Source: Hyphomicrobiales bacterium
GTDB taxonomy: Bacteria > Pseudomonadota > Alphaproteobacteria > Rhizobiales > GCA-2746425
Direction of reading: 5' to 3'
Assembly (NCBI GenBank): GCA_002746425.1
Contig: NVXB01000103.1
Span: forward strand, 5,160-11,687
DNA: 6,528 nt
This document shows, one piece after another, positions 1-5,439 of the stretch. The notes below the pieces were generated by a model. The model was given only the letters and a program-made list of their open reading frames with translations. It was not told the DNA's origin and did not search any database. A program made the position numbers and the translations under genes. The number at the start of each line of letters is the position of its first letter. The stretch's first letter is position 1.

Positions 1-1010
1 GCCATCGCGGCCCACTTGCTGTCATTCAGCACTTTCTTCACGGCAACCCAGCCATGGTGCCGGTCATCATCCTGACATTTTCAATACTTGTTTTTGCAGT
101 GGTTGCCGGCGAGCGCTTTTTCTCGCCCTTCACCCTTGGTCTGATCATGCAGCAAGTCGCGATTGTGGGCATTTTGGCCTGCGCGCAGACGCTGATCATC
201 ATCACCGCCGGTATTGATCTGTCGGTCGCCGCCATCATGGTTTTAGGCTATGTGGTGATGGGCAAATTGGCCGTCGAATATGGCGTCCCCACGGCATTGG
301 CGATCACTGGCGGCATTTGTGTGACTATGCTTTGCGGCCTTATCAATGGCCTGCTGGTAACCCGCCTAAAACTGCCGCCCTTTATCGTGACGCTGGGCAC
401 ATGGCGCATATTTATCGCCATTGTTTATCTTTATACTGGCTCGCAATCGATCCGCTCTCAGGATATCGAAGCCACAGCCCCAGCGCTCAAGTTTTTCGGT
501 AACAAGCTGGAATCGCTTAATAATATTGCAGGGTTTAATCTAAACATCACTTACGGCGTGGTGTTGATGATCCTGATTTTCCTCGTTTTCTGGTACATGC
601 TCAACCGCACCGCCTGGGGGCGGCACGTCTATGCGGTGGGCGATGATCGTGAGGCTGCGGAGCTTGCTGGCATCCAAACCGACAAGGTTTTGGTCTCGGT
701 CTATGTGGCGGCTGGATTGATTTGCGGCATTGGTGCCTGGGCGGCGATTGGCCGGGTTGGTTCCATCAGTCCGACCAGCTTTTTCGAGGGCAATCTGGAC
801 AGTATTACCGCCGTGGTTATTGGCGGAACGTCGCTGTTTGGCGGGCGCGGGGCGGTGGTTGGATCGCTGTTTGGCGCGTTGATTGTGGGCGTGTTTTCAG
901 CAGGTCTCAAACTGGCGGGGGCAGACCCGCAATGGCTGTTATTCGCCATTGGTTGCCTCATCATTGGCGCTGTCGCGCTTGATCAATGGATCCGGAGGGT
1001 GTCATCATGA
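1..1010 (+). CDS. frcC: Sugar ABC transporter permease, FrcC-like (5' partial)
   Basis: Inner-membrane permease subunit of a CUT2-type (ribose/fructose family, BPD_transp_2) ABC importer that would carry sugar from a periplasmic binding protein into the cytoplasm. The reading frame is open to the left edge from base 3. The residues before the first ATG (position 54) read VIQHFLHGNPA, which I recall as part of the FrcC N-terminus, and no Shine-Dalgarno precedes that ATG, so the true start lies off the window. Numbering from that Met, hallmarks are TAGIDLS (51-57), the cytoplasmic-loop motif GDDREAAELAGI (196-207) and VIGGTSLFGGRG (255-266), among about eight to ten hydrophobic segments. At least 335 residues are present; I estimate some 25 are missing. 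Its TGA overlaps the ATPase ATG, indicating translational coupling. The family is certain; fructose rather than ribose or xylose as substrate is inferred from the FrcA-like partner. Confidence 0.9.
   Translation, partial: HRGPLAVIQHFLHGNPAMVPVIILTFSILVFAVVAGERFFSPFTLGLIMQQVAIVGILACAQTLIIITAGIDLSVAAIMVLGYVVMGKLAVEYGVPTALAITGGICVTMLCGLINGLLVTRLKLPPFIVTLGTWRIFIAIVYLYTGSQSIRSQDIEATAPALKFFGNKLESLNNIAGFNLNITYGVVLMILIFLVFWYMLNRTAWGRHVYAVGDDREAAELAGIQTDKVLVSVYVAAGLICGIGAWAAIGRVGSISPTSFFEGNLDSITAVVIGGTSLFGGRGAVVGSLFGALIVGVFSAGLKLAGADPQWLLFAIGCLIIGAVALDQWIRRVSS
994..999 (+). promoter_or_regulatory. Shine-Dalgarno of the ATPase gene
   Basis: GGAGGG lies 7 nt before the ATG at 1007, inside the last codons of the permease gene. 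It decides between two in-frame starts: an ATG at 986 would add seven residues but has no ribosome binding site, whereas 1007 has a strong one and forms the ATGA overlap typical of coupled genes. Confidence 0.85.
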
Positions 1011-1795
1011 GCACGCAACAACAACCCATTCTTGTGGGCCGCAATCTGGTCAAGAATTACGGCAAGGTCGTGGCGCTGGACCAGGCCAATTTCGAGCTGT
1101 ATCCCGGCGAGATTTTGGCTGTAATAGGCGATAATGGTGCCGGTAAATCCACCCTCATAAAAGTTCTTTCCGGTGCGGTAACGCCGGATAGCGGCGAGGT
1201 GCTTTTGGATGGAAAACCTGTGCAATTTCAATCACCTATGGCCGCGAAGGAAGCAGGTATTGAAACAGTTTATCAAAACCTTGCATTGTCTCCAGCGCTT
1301 TCAATTGCCGATAATATGTTTATTGGCCGCGAGATACGCAAACCCGGTTTTATGGGCAAATACTTTAGGCTGTTGGACCGCGCCGAAATGCAGCGACGCG
1401 CCCGTGCAAAACTGACTGAGCTGGGCCTGATGACCATTCAAAACATCAATCAGGCCGTGGAAACGCTTTCCGGCGGCCAACGGCAGGGCGTTGCTGTGGC
1501 CCGTGCGGCGGCTTTCGGGTCCAAAGTCATCATCATGGATGAGCCAACAGCGGCCCTTGGCGTCAAAGAGTCACGGCGAGTTCTTGATTTGATTCAAGAT
1601 GTTAAGTCTCGCGGCATGCCGATTGTGCTGATCTCTCACAACATGCCGCACGTGTTTGAAGTGGCTGACCGCATCCACATTCACCGCCTTGGAAAACGCC
1701 TTTGCGTGATCGATCCCAAAAAATATTCCATGTCCGATGCCGTGGCCCTTATGACCGGTGCCAAAGAGCCCGATGCGGAAGATTTGGCGGCCTAG
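1007..1795 (+). CDS. frcA: Sugar ABC transporter ATP-binding protein, FrcA-like
   Basis: Cytoplasmic ATPase that drives the adjacent permease. It is a single nucleotide-binding domain of 262 residues, as in FrcA, not the double-domain form (about 500 residues) seen in RbsA or XylG. All ABC motifs are intact: Walker A GDNGAGKST (41-49), Q-loop Gln90 in VYQN, signature LSGGQ (154-158), Walker B VIIMDE (174-179), D-loop region AALG (182-185) and switch His211 in ISHN. The stretch from IETVYQN to LSIADNMF and the C-terminal part HVFEVADRIHIHRLG read like rhizobial FrcA as I remember it. Because each chain has one nucleotide-binding domain, the complex should contain two copies. The start at 1007 is set by the GGAGGG site and the ATGA overlap with the permease. 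The gene is last in its operon, followed by a terminator 43 nt downstream; no sugar kinase gene follows here. Confidence 0.93.
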   Translation: MSTQQQPILVGRNLVKNYGKVVALDQANFELYPGEILAVIGDNGAGKSTLIKVLSGAVTPDSGEVLLDGKPVQFQSPMAAKEAGIETVYQNLALSPALSIADNMFIGREIRKPGFMGKYFRLLDRAEMQRRARAKLTELGLMTIQNINQAVETLSGGQRQGVAVARAAAFGSKVIIMDEPTAALGVKESRRVLDLIQDVKSRGMPIVLISHNMPHVFEVADRIHIHRLGKRLCVIDPKKYSMSDAVALMTGAKEPDAEDLAA

Positions 1796-1838
1796 GCTTT
1801 CAGAAAAACACCTGGTTTTATTTGGAACATATGCACTG

Positions 1839-1865
1839 AAACAGCCCGATTTTTCGGGCTGTTTT
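1839..1865 (+). terminator. Intrinsic terminator of the frc operon
   Basis: Perfect 11-bp stem: AAACAGCCCGA (1839-1849) pairs with TCGGGCTGTTT (1854-1864) around a TTTT loop, and the T-run continues at 1865. It lies 43 nt after the ATPase stop, with no gene between. Its A-rich left flank could also give some termination for transcripts arriving from the minus-strand oxidoreductase gene, though the T-tract on that side is short. Confidence 0.9.
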
Positions 1866-1951
1866 GCGTTGTGAAATCCTGTCCGAAATACCAGATAACA
1901 AGGGCTGTACATGCCCTTTATCTCCGGTGTCGCCTGTTATGCCTCTCCGCT

Positions 1952-1980
1952 GTCATCCTCTGACTTGATCAGAGGACCCG
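1952..1980. repeat. Dispersed palindromic element of alphaproteobacterial type
   Basis: TCCTCTGA (1956-1963) and TCAGAGGA (1969-1976) form an 8-bp perfect stem around the loop CTTGA, inside GTCATCCTC...GAGGACCC. The common alphaproteobacterial intergenic form, as I recall it, is GTCATCCTCGGG-CTTGA-CCCGAGGATC: same outer arms and asymmetric loop, with GGG/CCC in place of TGA/TCA. The paired change keeps the stem intact. There is no T-run, so it is not a standard terminator. Assignment to the repeat family is from memory. Confidence 0.65.
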
Positions 1981-1997
1981 TCTTTGCGCCGATCTCT

Positions 1998-2052
1998 CAA
2001 GAGGTGGTTTAGTTCAGGCACTTGTCTGGTTGGTCGTACTAAAAGCCTCTTG
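1998..2052. repeat. Long imperfect inverted repeat (possible RNA hairpin)
   Basis: CAAGAGG (1998-2004) is the exact reverse complement of CCTCTTG (2046-2052). Further in, TTTAG (2008-2012) pairs with CTAAA (2039-2043), separated from the outer stem by a small asymmetric bulge and one possible G-U pair. This gives about 13 pairs enclosing a 26-nt loop. There is no T-run on either strand, no tRNA T-arm and no open reading frame. It lies 39 nt past the 3' end of the oxidoreductase gene and could be a 3' processing or stability element of that mRNA, or a degenerate repeat. Confidence 0.45.
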
Positions 2053-2090
2053 GTTTATCTCATTCGTCTTTTTACTCAGCCCAAAATGCC

Positions 2091-3593
2091 TTATGGCAAT
2101 GCAATGCTCTGCGCGTGGCGGAACATATTTTGCGGATCATATTTGGCCTTAACGGCCTGCAAGCGCGGATAATTATCGCCCCAATAGGCTTGGGCGAAAT
2201 CACGTAAATCTGGGTCGCGGTAATTGACATAAGCACCGCCGGTCACAAAGGGGCGCAGGGCTTGTTGCATGGAGGCGAGCGCTGCATGGGCTGCGGTGCT
2301 GTCCTGTTTTTCAGTGATAGAGCTGGCGAGCTGTACTAAAAAGGCCGCATCGCGGTGGGGGTAAGCTGTGTCATCAATCGTTGGGGTTGCCGCCGCGCCG
2401 CCTAGTGCTTCAAACATCAGATTCACGCTTCCCAATGGCAAATCAGTTAGCTGACCCAGCAAGACACGGCACGCCGAACTTTCCATGGGTGCGGCGCAAA
2501 AGGCGGATTGGTATTTTGTTGGAAAATAGTGGCCTGGGTCTTTCAAAATATGCTCTTCCAAAATGGCGCGTAAAGAGCCGATGAATACTTTGGAGGGTTC
2601 CAAATGGGCGATGCCCAGTGGGAATGTCTTGAACTGCGCCAAAAAATCCGCTGCCCCGGCCAGCATTTGGCCGTTAATGACAAAAAATACATTTTTGCCG
2701 GGGTAGGGAATGACGTTGCATTGGCTGGTTAATCTTGGGTCTGTTTGGTGCGCCCATGTTTGCCATTGCGCAAAAAATTCTACGGCTTGCTCAAAGGGTA
2801 ATTTGACCGCGAGCTCAAAGGATGTCGCCTGCTGGGGCGATGGCGCAATGGGGGCCAGCACAAATGTAAATTCGCTGACCAACGCAATCGAGCCACCGCC
2901 ACCCTTTAACGCCCAAAACAAGTCCGGGTTTTCGCTGGAGCTGGCCGTTAGGGCGTTGCCCATACCATCTATCACCTGTGCTGATACCAGTTGATCGCAC
3001 AGCAATCCGTAAGCCCGTGCGGCATAGCCAACGCCGCCGCCAAGGCAGTGGCCACCAACCCCAACACTGGGGCACCAACCAGCCGCCACGACCAAATTGC
3101 GTTGGGCCGCTTCCAAGTGCAAATCCACCAATTGGACACCGGCGCCAACGCGTACATGAATGCCATCACCATCAAACTCGATGTGGTTCAGCTCGCGCAA
3201 ATCTATCACGGCGCTGTCGCTTTGCGAGTGACCGGCAAAACAGTGTCCGCCCGAGCGCACAGCAAAGCGCAGCCCACGGGCCTGAATATCGGCAAAGGCC
3301 TGCTCGACATGGGCATGCGAGCGGCATAAATAGCGAAATTTCGGCAGCTTTTGCAGGTGGAATTGAAAACCCTGCGCATAATATGCCGCATCTTGGTTAA
3401 TGCTTTCGATGATTTGTAAATTTCCAGAAGGCAAGACTGAAAGCGTGGGCAAGGGTTGCGTCGAAGCAGCTTGGGCGCTTTGGTTTATCACGCTAGAGCC
3501 AAGTGTTCCCGCAATAACTGAGCCAGCTGATGCTGCCAGTAGCGCGCGCAAAACATCTCGTCTGTGCGGGCGAGGGGCTTGTTTCTTAGGCAT
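2091..3593 (-). CDS. Tat-exported FAD-binding oxidoreductase (BBE/GOOX type)
   Basis: A 500-residue flavoprotein of the vanillyl-alcohol oxidase/berberine-bridge superfamily, whose members oxidise sugars, oligosaccharides or alkaloid-like alcohols with O2 or another acceptor. The N-terminus carries a twin-arginine signal (HRRDVLRALL, residues 10-19), a hydrophobic core and a likely cleavage site AQA|AS (after residue 42), so it should be exported folded with its cofactor. The FAD-binding PCMH domain spans about 85-250. RSGGHC (113-118) supplies His117, and WCPSVGVGGHCLGGG (173-187) supplies Cys174, the two positions that in GOOX-type enzymes bind FAD bicovalently. The C-terminal BBE domain (about 455-500) has YVNY, YWGDNYPRLQ and a final MFRHAQSI. 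The start is an ATG with no clear Shine-Dalgarno. It is divergent from the barrel gene; the substrate cannot be read from sequence, though a carbohydrate is plausible. Confidence 0.92.
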   Translation of the reverse strand: MPKKQAPRPHRRDVLRALLAASAGSVIAGTLGSSVINQSAQAASTQPLPTLSVLPSGNLQIIESINQDAAYYAQGFQFHLQKLPKFRYLCRSHAHVEQAFADIQARGLRFAVRSGGHCFAGHSQSDSAVIDLRELNHIEFDGDGIHVRVGAGVQLVDLHLEAAQRNLVVAAGWCPSVGVGGHCLGGGVGYAARAYGLLCDQLVSAQVIDGMGNALTASSSENPDLFWALKGGGGSIALVSEFTFVLAPIAPSPQQATSFELAVKLPFEQAVEFFAQWQTWAHQTDPRLTSQCNVIPYPGKNVFFVINGQMLAGAADFLAQFKTFPLGIAHLEPSKVFIGSLRAILEEHILKDPGHYFPTKYQSAFCAAPMESSACRVLLGQLTDLPLGSVNLMFEALGGAAATPTIDDTAYPHRDAAFLVQLASSITEKQDSTAAHAALASMQQALRPFVTGGAYVNYRDPDLRDFAQAYWGDNYPRLQAVKAKYDPQNMFRHAQSIALP

Positions 3594-3690
3594 TACAATT
3601 TGGCACCAATTTCATGTCGTATATCAACCTAACGTCATCCATGAAGCTCAGTCCAGCAAACTTTTTTCCGTATTGATGCGAATAGAGGCT

Positions 3691-3719
3691 TTGACTTTTA
3701 AGGAATTGATAAGTATTAA
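3691..3719 (+). promoter_or_regulatory. Candidate sigma-70 type promoter for the barrel gene
   Basis: TTGACT (3691-3696) and TATTAA (3714-3719) are separated by exactly 17 nt, each close to the housekeeping consensus. This predicts transcription from near 3726 and a leader of about 85 nt. A perfect TATAAT at 3738-3743 lacks a -35 at the right distance and may be an alternative -10. No experimental support is available. Confidence 0.5.
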
Positions 3720-3749
3720 TAACTGGTGTAAATTACTTATAATACTATC
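3708..3749. repeat. Nested inverted repeat over the promoter (possible operator)
   Basis: ATAAGTA (3709-3715) and TACTTAT (3734-3740) are perfect inverted copies 18 nt apart, which puts the two half-sites about 25 nt centre to centre. A second, overlapping pairing exists: GATAAGTATT (3708-3717) with AATACTATC (3741-3749), off by one base. The arms overlap the candidate -10 and the TATAAT hexamer, where a repressor or activator dimer could act. The region is AT-rich, so chance contributes. Confidence 0.4.
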
Positions 3750-3809
3750 GACTTGTTGGGCGAGTAACCTGCATTGCAATTCTCGTGACCGTGTTGGGGT
3801 GATGATTAA

Positions 3810-5180
3810 ATGAAATTTTTGACAGTTATTCGAGGTGCGTTTGCTACTTCTTGTCTTGTTCTTAGCGCAATCTTGTCATCGACGGCACCTTCGCAGGCGG
3901 GTAACAGTCCATTGGCATGTAGTTTTTTTACATCGCCCACATCTACTTCTGCATTAGCTATTATTTTGGCACAGGGTGATGTGATCCAAGTCATCAGCGC
4001 AACAACAGCCAGCCAGGTGATTGACGGATCCACGACGCTTGCAGTGCCTTCGACGTCTACTGCTGGAGTAACGCCGGGTTTATCCCCTGGCACCTATAAC
4101 TTCACTCCAGATGGGGGCGGTTCAGCTACATACAGCTGTACTCCTGCTGGCACGGTCTCCCAAACGGACCAACAAGAAACCGGCAGTCAGATTGTTCTGC
4201 GCCATACGGCACATACCATTACTGATCAGGTTGGCTCGCAAGTGATGTCCACTTTGCTAAATGGTTCATCGCCAAGTGGCACGCTGTCTTACACAGGTTC
4301 CAGCGCCGATGTTTCCATCAGCCTTGAGCAATTACTGCGCCAGAACAAGGCCAACAAGGCCATTGAAACTGTCGCATTGGGCTATGGCGAGGGTAGTAAC
4401 CCCCTGGCCGATGCGCCTTTGGCCTATAATGTTTGGGCGCGGGTGAATTACGGCAAATATTTTGGCGATGGCATGGAGCTGGATGGCGGTATTTTCAACG
4501 GCCTGCTTGGCTTTGATTACCGCATTAGCGACAAGGCCGTCATTGGCCTACTGACCGTTTACGAAGATTTCGATTTTGAATTTGATGCTGCAAACGGCAC
4601 GCTGGAAGGAAACGGCATAACCATTGGTGCTTATGCGGGCATGAAATTGACGCCAAACCTGGTGGCAGATATTACCGTTAGCCACACTTGGTTAAACTAC
4701 GATAATGAAGTTGCAGGCGATAAGGGCAGTTTTGATGCTTCACGCTGGATATTCAGTGCGAATTTGACCGGGTCCTTTAACTGGAACCAGTTGATAGTCG
4801 AGCCCAACGCAGCTGTGTTTATCTCGGTTGAGGATCAAGAATCATACGTTACCAATGCAGCTGTTTCCGTTGCCAGCAAGGATATCACCTTGGGACGGAT
4901 ATCTGTTGGGCCGCGCATACGCTTGCCTATCATGCTGGGCTCAGGCCCTTCAATCAGCTTGTGGGCGATGGCCAAAGCCGAGTATGATTTCTCATCGGTG
5001 GATACAATCGCAAGCACCAATTTCTCCGGAAACGACGTGTTCTCTGCCCGCATTGGCTTGGGGCTTGATGCGGCGATCAATCAGGCAACGTCCCTTGGGT
5101 TCTCTGTCGAGGGGCATGGCCTTGGCGGCGGAGAATATAATGCCGTCAATGTTGATGCGTTTATAAAGGTGGCTTTTTAA
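3810..5180 (+). CDS. Short-passenger autotransporter / outer-membrane beta-barrel protein
   Basis: A 456-residue secreted protein. A Sec signal peptide (MKFLTVIRGA..., hydrophobic core to about 23) ends at a likely SQA|GN site after residue 30. Residues 31-115 form a small Ser/Thr/Gly-rich segment with exactly two cysteines, Cys37 and Cys110, the second in a beta-strand-like stretch (GTYNFTPDGGGSATYSC, 94-110), suggesting a disulfide-closed beta domain. Residues 116-200 look helical or linker-like. From about 205 to the end the sequence is an autotransporter-type barrel: alternating aromatic/hydrophobic strands (VWARVNYGKYF, LLGFDYRISDKAVIGLLTVYEDFDF, ISLWAMAKAEYDF) ending in VAF, with the C-terminal Phe of outer-membrane insertion signals. 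GGGG (3796-3799) sits 10 nt before the ATG. The passenger is far smaller than in classical autotransporters, and I do not recognise its domain. Confidence 0.85.
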   Translation: MKFLTVIRGAFATSCLVLSAILSSTAPSQAGNSPLACSFFTSPTSTSALAIILAQGDVIQVISATTASQVIDGSTTLAVPSTSTAGVTPGLSPGTYNFTPDGGGSATYSCTPAGTVSQTDQQETGSQIVLRHTAHTITDQVGSQVMSTLLNGSSPSGTLSYTGSSADVSISLEQLLRQNKANKAIETVALGYGEGSNPLADAPLAYNVWARVNYGKYFGDGMELDGGIFNGLLGFDYRISDKAVIGLLTVYEDFDFEFDAANGTLEGNGITIGAYAGMKLTPNLVADITVSHTWLNYDNEVAGDKGSFDASRWIFSANLTGSFNWNQLIVEPNAAVFISVEDQESYVTNAAVSVASKDITLGRISVGPRIRLPIMLGSGPSISLWAMAKAEYDFSSVDTIASTNFSGNDVFSARIGLGLDAAINQATSLGFSVEGHGLGGGEYNAVNVDAFIKVAF

Positions 5181-5190
5181 GCCACCCTTT
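5165..5190 (+). terminator. Terminator hairpin overlapping the barrel gene stop codon
   Basis: GGTGGCTT (5168-5175) pairs perfectly with AAGCCACC (5179-5186) around a TTT loop, and after one mismatch AA (5165-5166) pairs with TT (5188-5189). The TAA stop (5178-5180) lies in the loop and 3' arm. T-rich sequence (CTTTCAACTTTAAT) follows. On the minus strand the same hairpin is followed by TTTATAAA, so it may also end transcription of the convergent small membrane protein gene. Confidence 0.6.
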
Positions 5191-5195
5191 CAACT

Positions 5196-5363
5196 TTAAT
5201 ACCCCATCATGCCTTTAAGCTCTGGCAGCACGGTTGCTGCCAGCACGCCCACACCAGCACCGATGGCAAGGCGCAGGCCGACGCCGCCAAGGCTGGGGGC
5301 GAGCGCCGATAAAACACCGCAAATGGCCGCGTACCAGGCAACAGCTGTAAAATCGAATGGCAT
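5196..5363 (-). CDS. Small glycine-rich membrane protein, 55 residues, unknown function
   Basis: I do not recognise this protein. It begins MPFDFTAVAWYAAICG and has two hydrophobic stretches, about 6-22 and 28-46, joined by a SLGG turn. The second, RLAIGAGVGVLAATVL, has a glycine-rich small-residue pattern suited to helix packing, so a two-helix hairpin in the inner membrane is likely. The start is chosen at 5363 because AGGA (complement of 5371-5374) lies 7 nt upstream. The frame could be extended to an ATG at 5402 or a TTG at 5411, adding 13 or 16 polar residues, but neither has a well-spaced ribosome binding site. The gene converges on the barrel gene with 15 nt between stops. Its start signal, spacing and hydrophobic pattern favour a real gene; conservation has not been tested. 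Confidence 0.6.
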   Translation of the reverse strand: MPFDFTAVAWYAAICGVLSALAPSLGGVGLRLAIGAGVGVLAATVLPELKGMMGY

Positions 5364-5370
5364 AAAGTAA

Positions 5371-5374
5371 TCCT
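5371..5374 (-). promoter_or_regulatory. Shine-Dalgarno of the 55-residue protein
   Basis: On the minus strand AAAGGA is followed by 7 nt (TTACTTT) and then ATG at 5363. This good spacing is the main reason for preferring the short form of the gene over the upstream ATG or TTG. Confidence 0.6.
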
Positions 5375-5384
5375 TTGCACTTGG

Positions 5385-5394
5385 CGTGATCACG
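5385..5394. promoter_or_regulatory. 10-bp perfect palindrome in the leader of the small membrane protein gene
   Basis: CGTGATCACG is its own reverse complement. It lies 21 nt upstream of the preferred start at 5363 and downstream of the candidate promoter at 5411-5439, a position where a bound regulator would block elongation. It could be an operator or a coincidence; no matching second site is seen nearby. Confidence 0.35.
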
Positions 5395-5410
5395 TTTCTC
5401 ATACCTGCCA

Positions 5411-5439
5411 ATGTGAAGAGAAGTGCGGCAAACTGTCAA
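5411..5439 (-). promoter_or_regulatory. Candidate promoter for the small membrane protein gene
   Basis: On the minus strand a perfect -35 hexamer TTGACA (complement of 5434-5439) is followed after 17 nt by TCACAT (complement of 5411-5416), which matches the -10 consensus at only three of six positions. The strong -35 and correct spacing make it plausible. It would start transcription near 5404, inside the longer version of the reading frame, which also favours the 5363 start. Confidence 0.4.

Larger units (their letters stand above)
1866..2090. other. Gene-free interval between the frc operon and the oxidoreductase gene
   Basis: No reading frame here has a ribosome binding site or resembles a known family. 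A short plus-strand frame from 1984 runs into the antisense of the oxidoreductase gene and looks spurious. What I do see are two dyad structures, listed separately (1952-1980 and 1998-2052). The minus-strand gene ends at 2091 without a convincing terminator next to its stop. Confidence 0.7.
3594..3809. promoter_or_regulatory. Divergent promoter region
   Basis: This 216-bp AT-rich interval must hold the start signals of both the minus-strand oxidoreductase and the plus-strand barrel gene. The plus-strand signals are clearer and are listed separately. For the minus strand I see no good -35/-10 pair and no Shine-Dalgarno, only a short direct repeat AAATTG-GTGCC-AAATTG just before its ATG (about 3598-3613). 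An 8-bp palindrome ATTGCAAT lies at 3773-3780. Confidence 0.6.

Noticed and set aside
54..56. ATG at 54 as the true start of the permease
   Set aside because: The frame stays open to the window edge, the upstream residues fit the FrcC N-terminus, and there is no ribosome binding site before this ATG.
986..988. ATG at 986 as the start of the ATPase
   Set aside because: It has no ribosome binding site. The ATG at 1007 has GGAGGG at 7 nt and overlaps the permease stop.
1571..1912. Minus-strand frame of 113 codons opposite the ATPase 3' end
   Set aside because: It lies antisense to conserved ABC motifs and through the terminator, with no family resemblance; a shadow frame.
1998..2052. tRNA or tRNA-like gene, because of the 7-bp acceptor-like stem
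   Set aside because: Only 55 nt between stem ends, no T-arm (GGTTCGA) and no anticodon arm of the right geometry.
2087..2098. TGCC-TTAT-GGCA hairpin at the oxidoreductase stop as its terminator
   Set aside because: Only four base pairs. On the minus strand TTTT follows, but the stem is too weak to call.
2978..3400. Plus-strand frame of 140 codons inside the oxidoreductase region
   Set aside because: It is antisense to the FAD-binding domain, low in recognisable structure and without a start signal; a shadow frame.
3840..3856. Lipoprotein signal, because of Cys15 in the barrel protein signal peptide
   Set aside because: The preceding residues (FATS) are not a good lipobox and the hydrophobic core continues past the cysteine; SQA|GN at 30 fits Sec cleavage better.
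5364..5411. Longer 68- or 71-residue forms of the small membrane protein (ATG 5402, TTG 5411)
   Set aside because: No correctly spaced ribosome binding site. The candidate promoter would start transcription near 5404, at or inside these starts. The AGGA at 5371-5374 supports the 5363 start.
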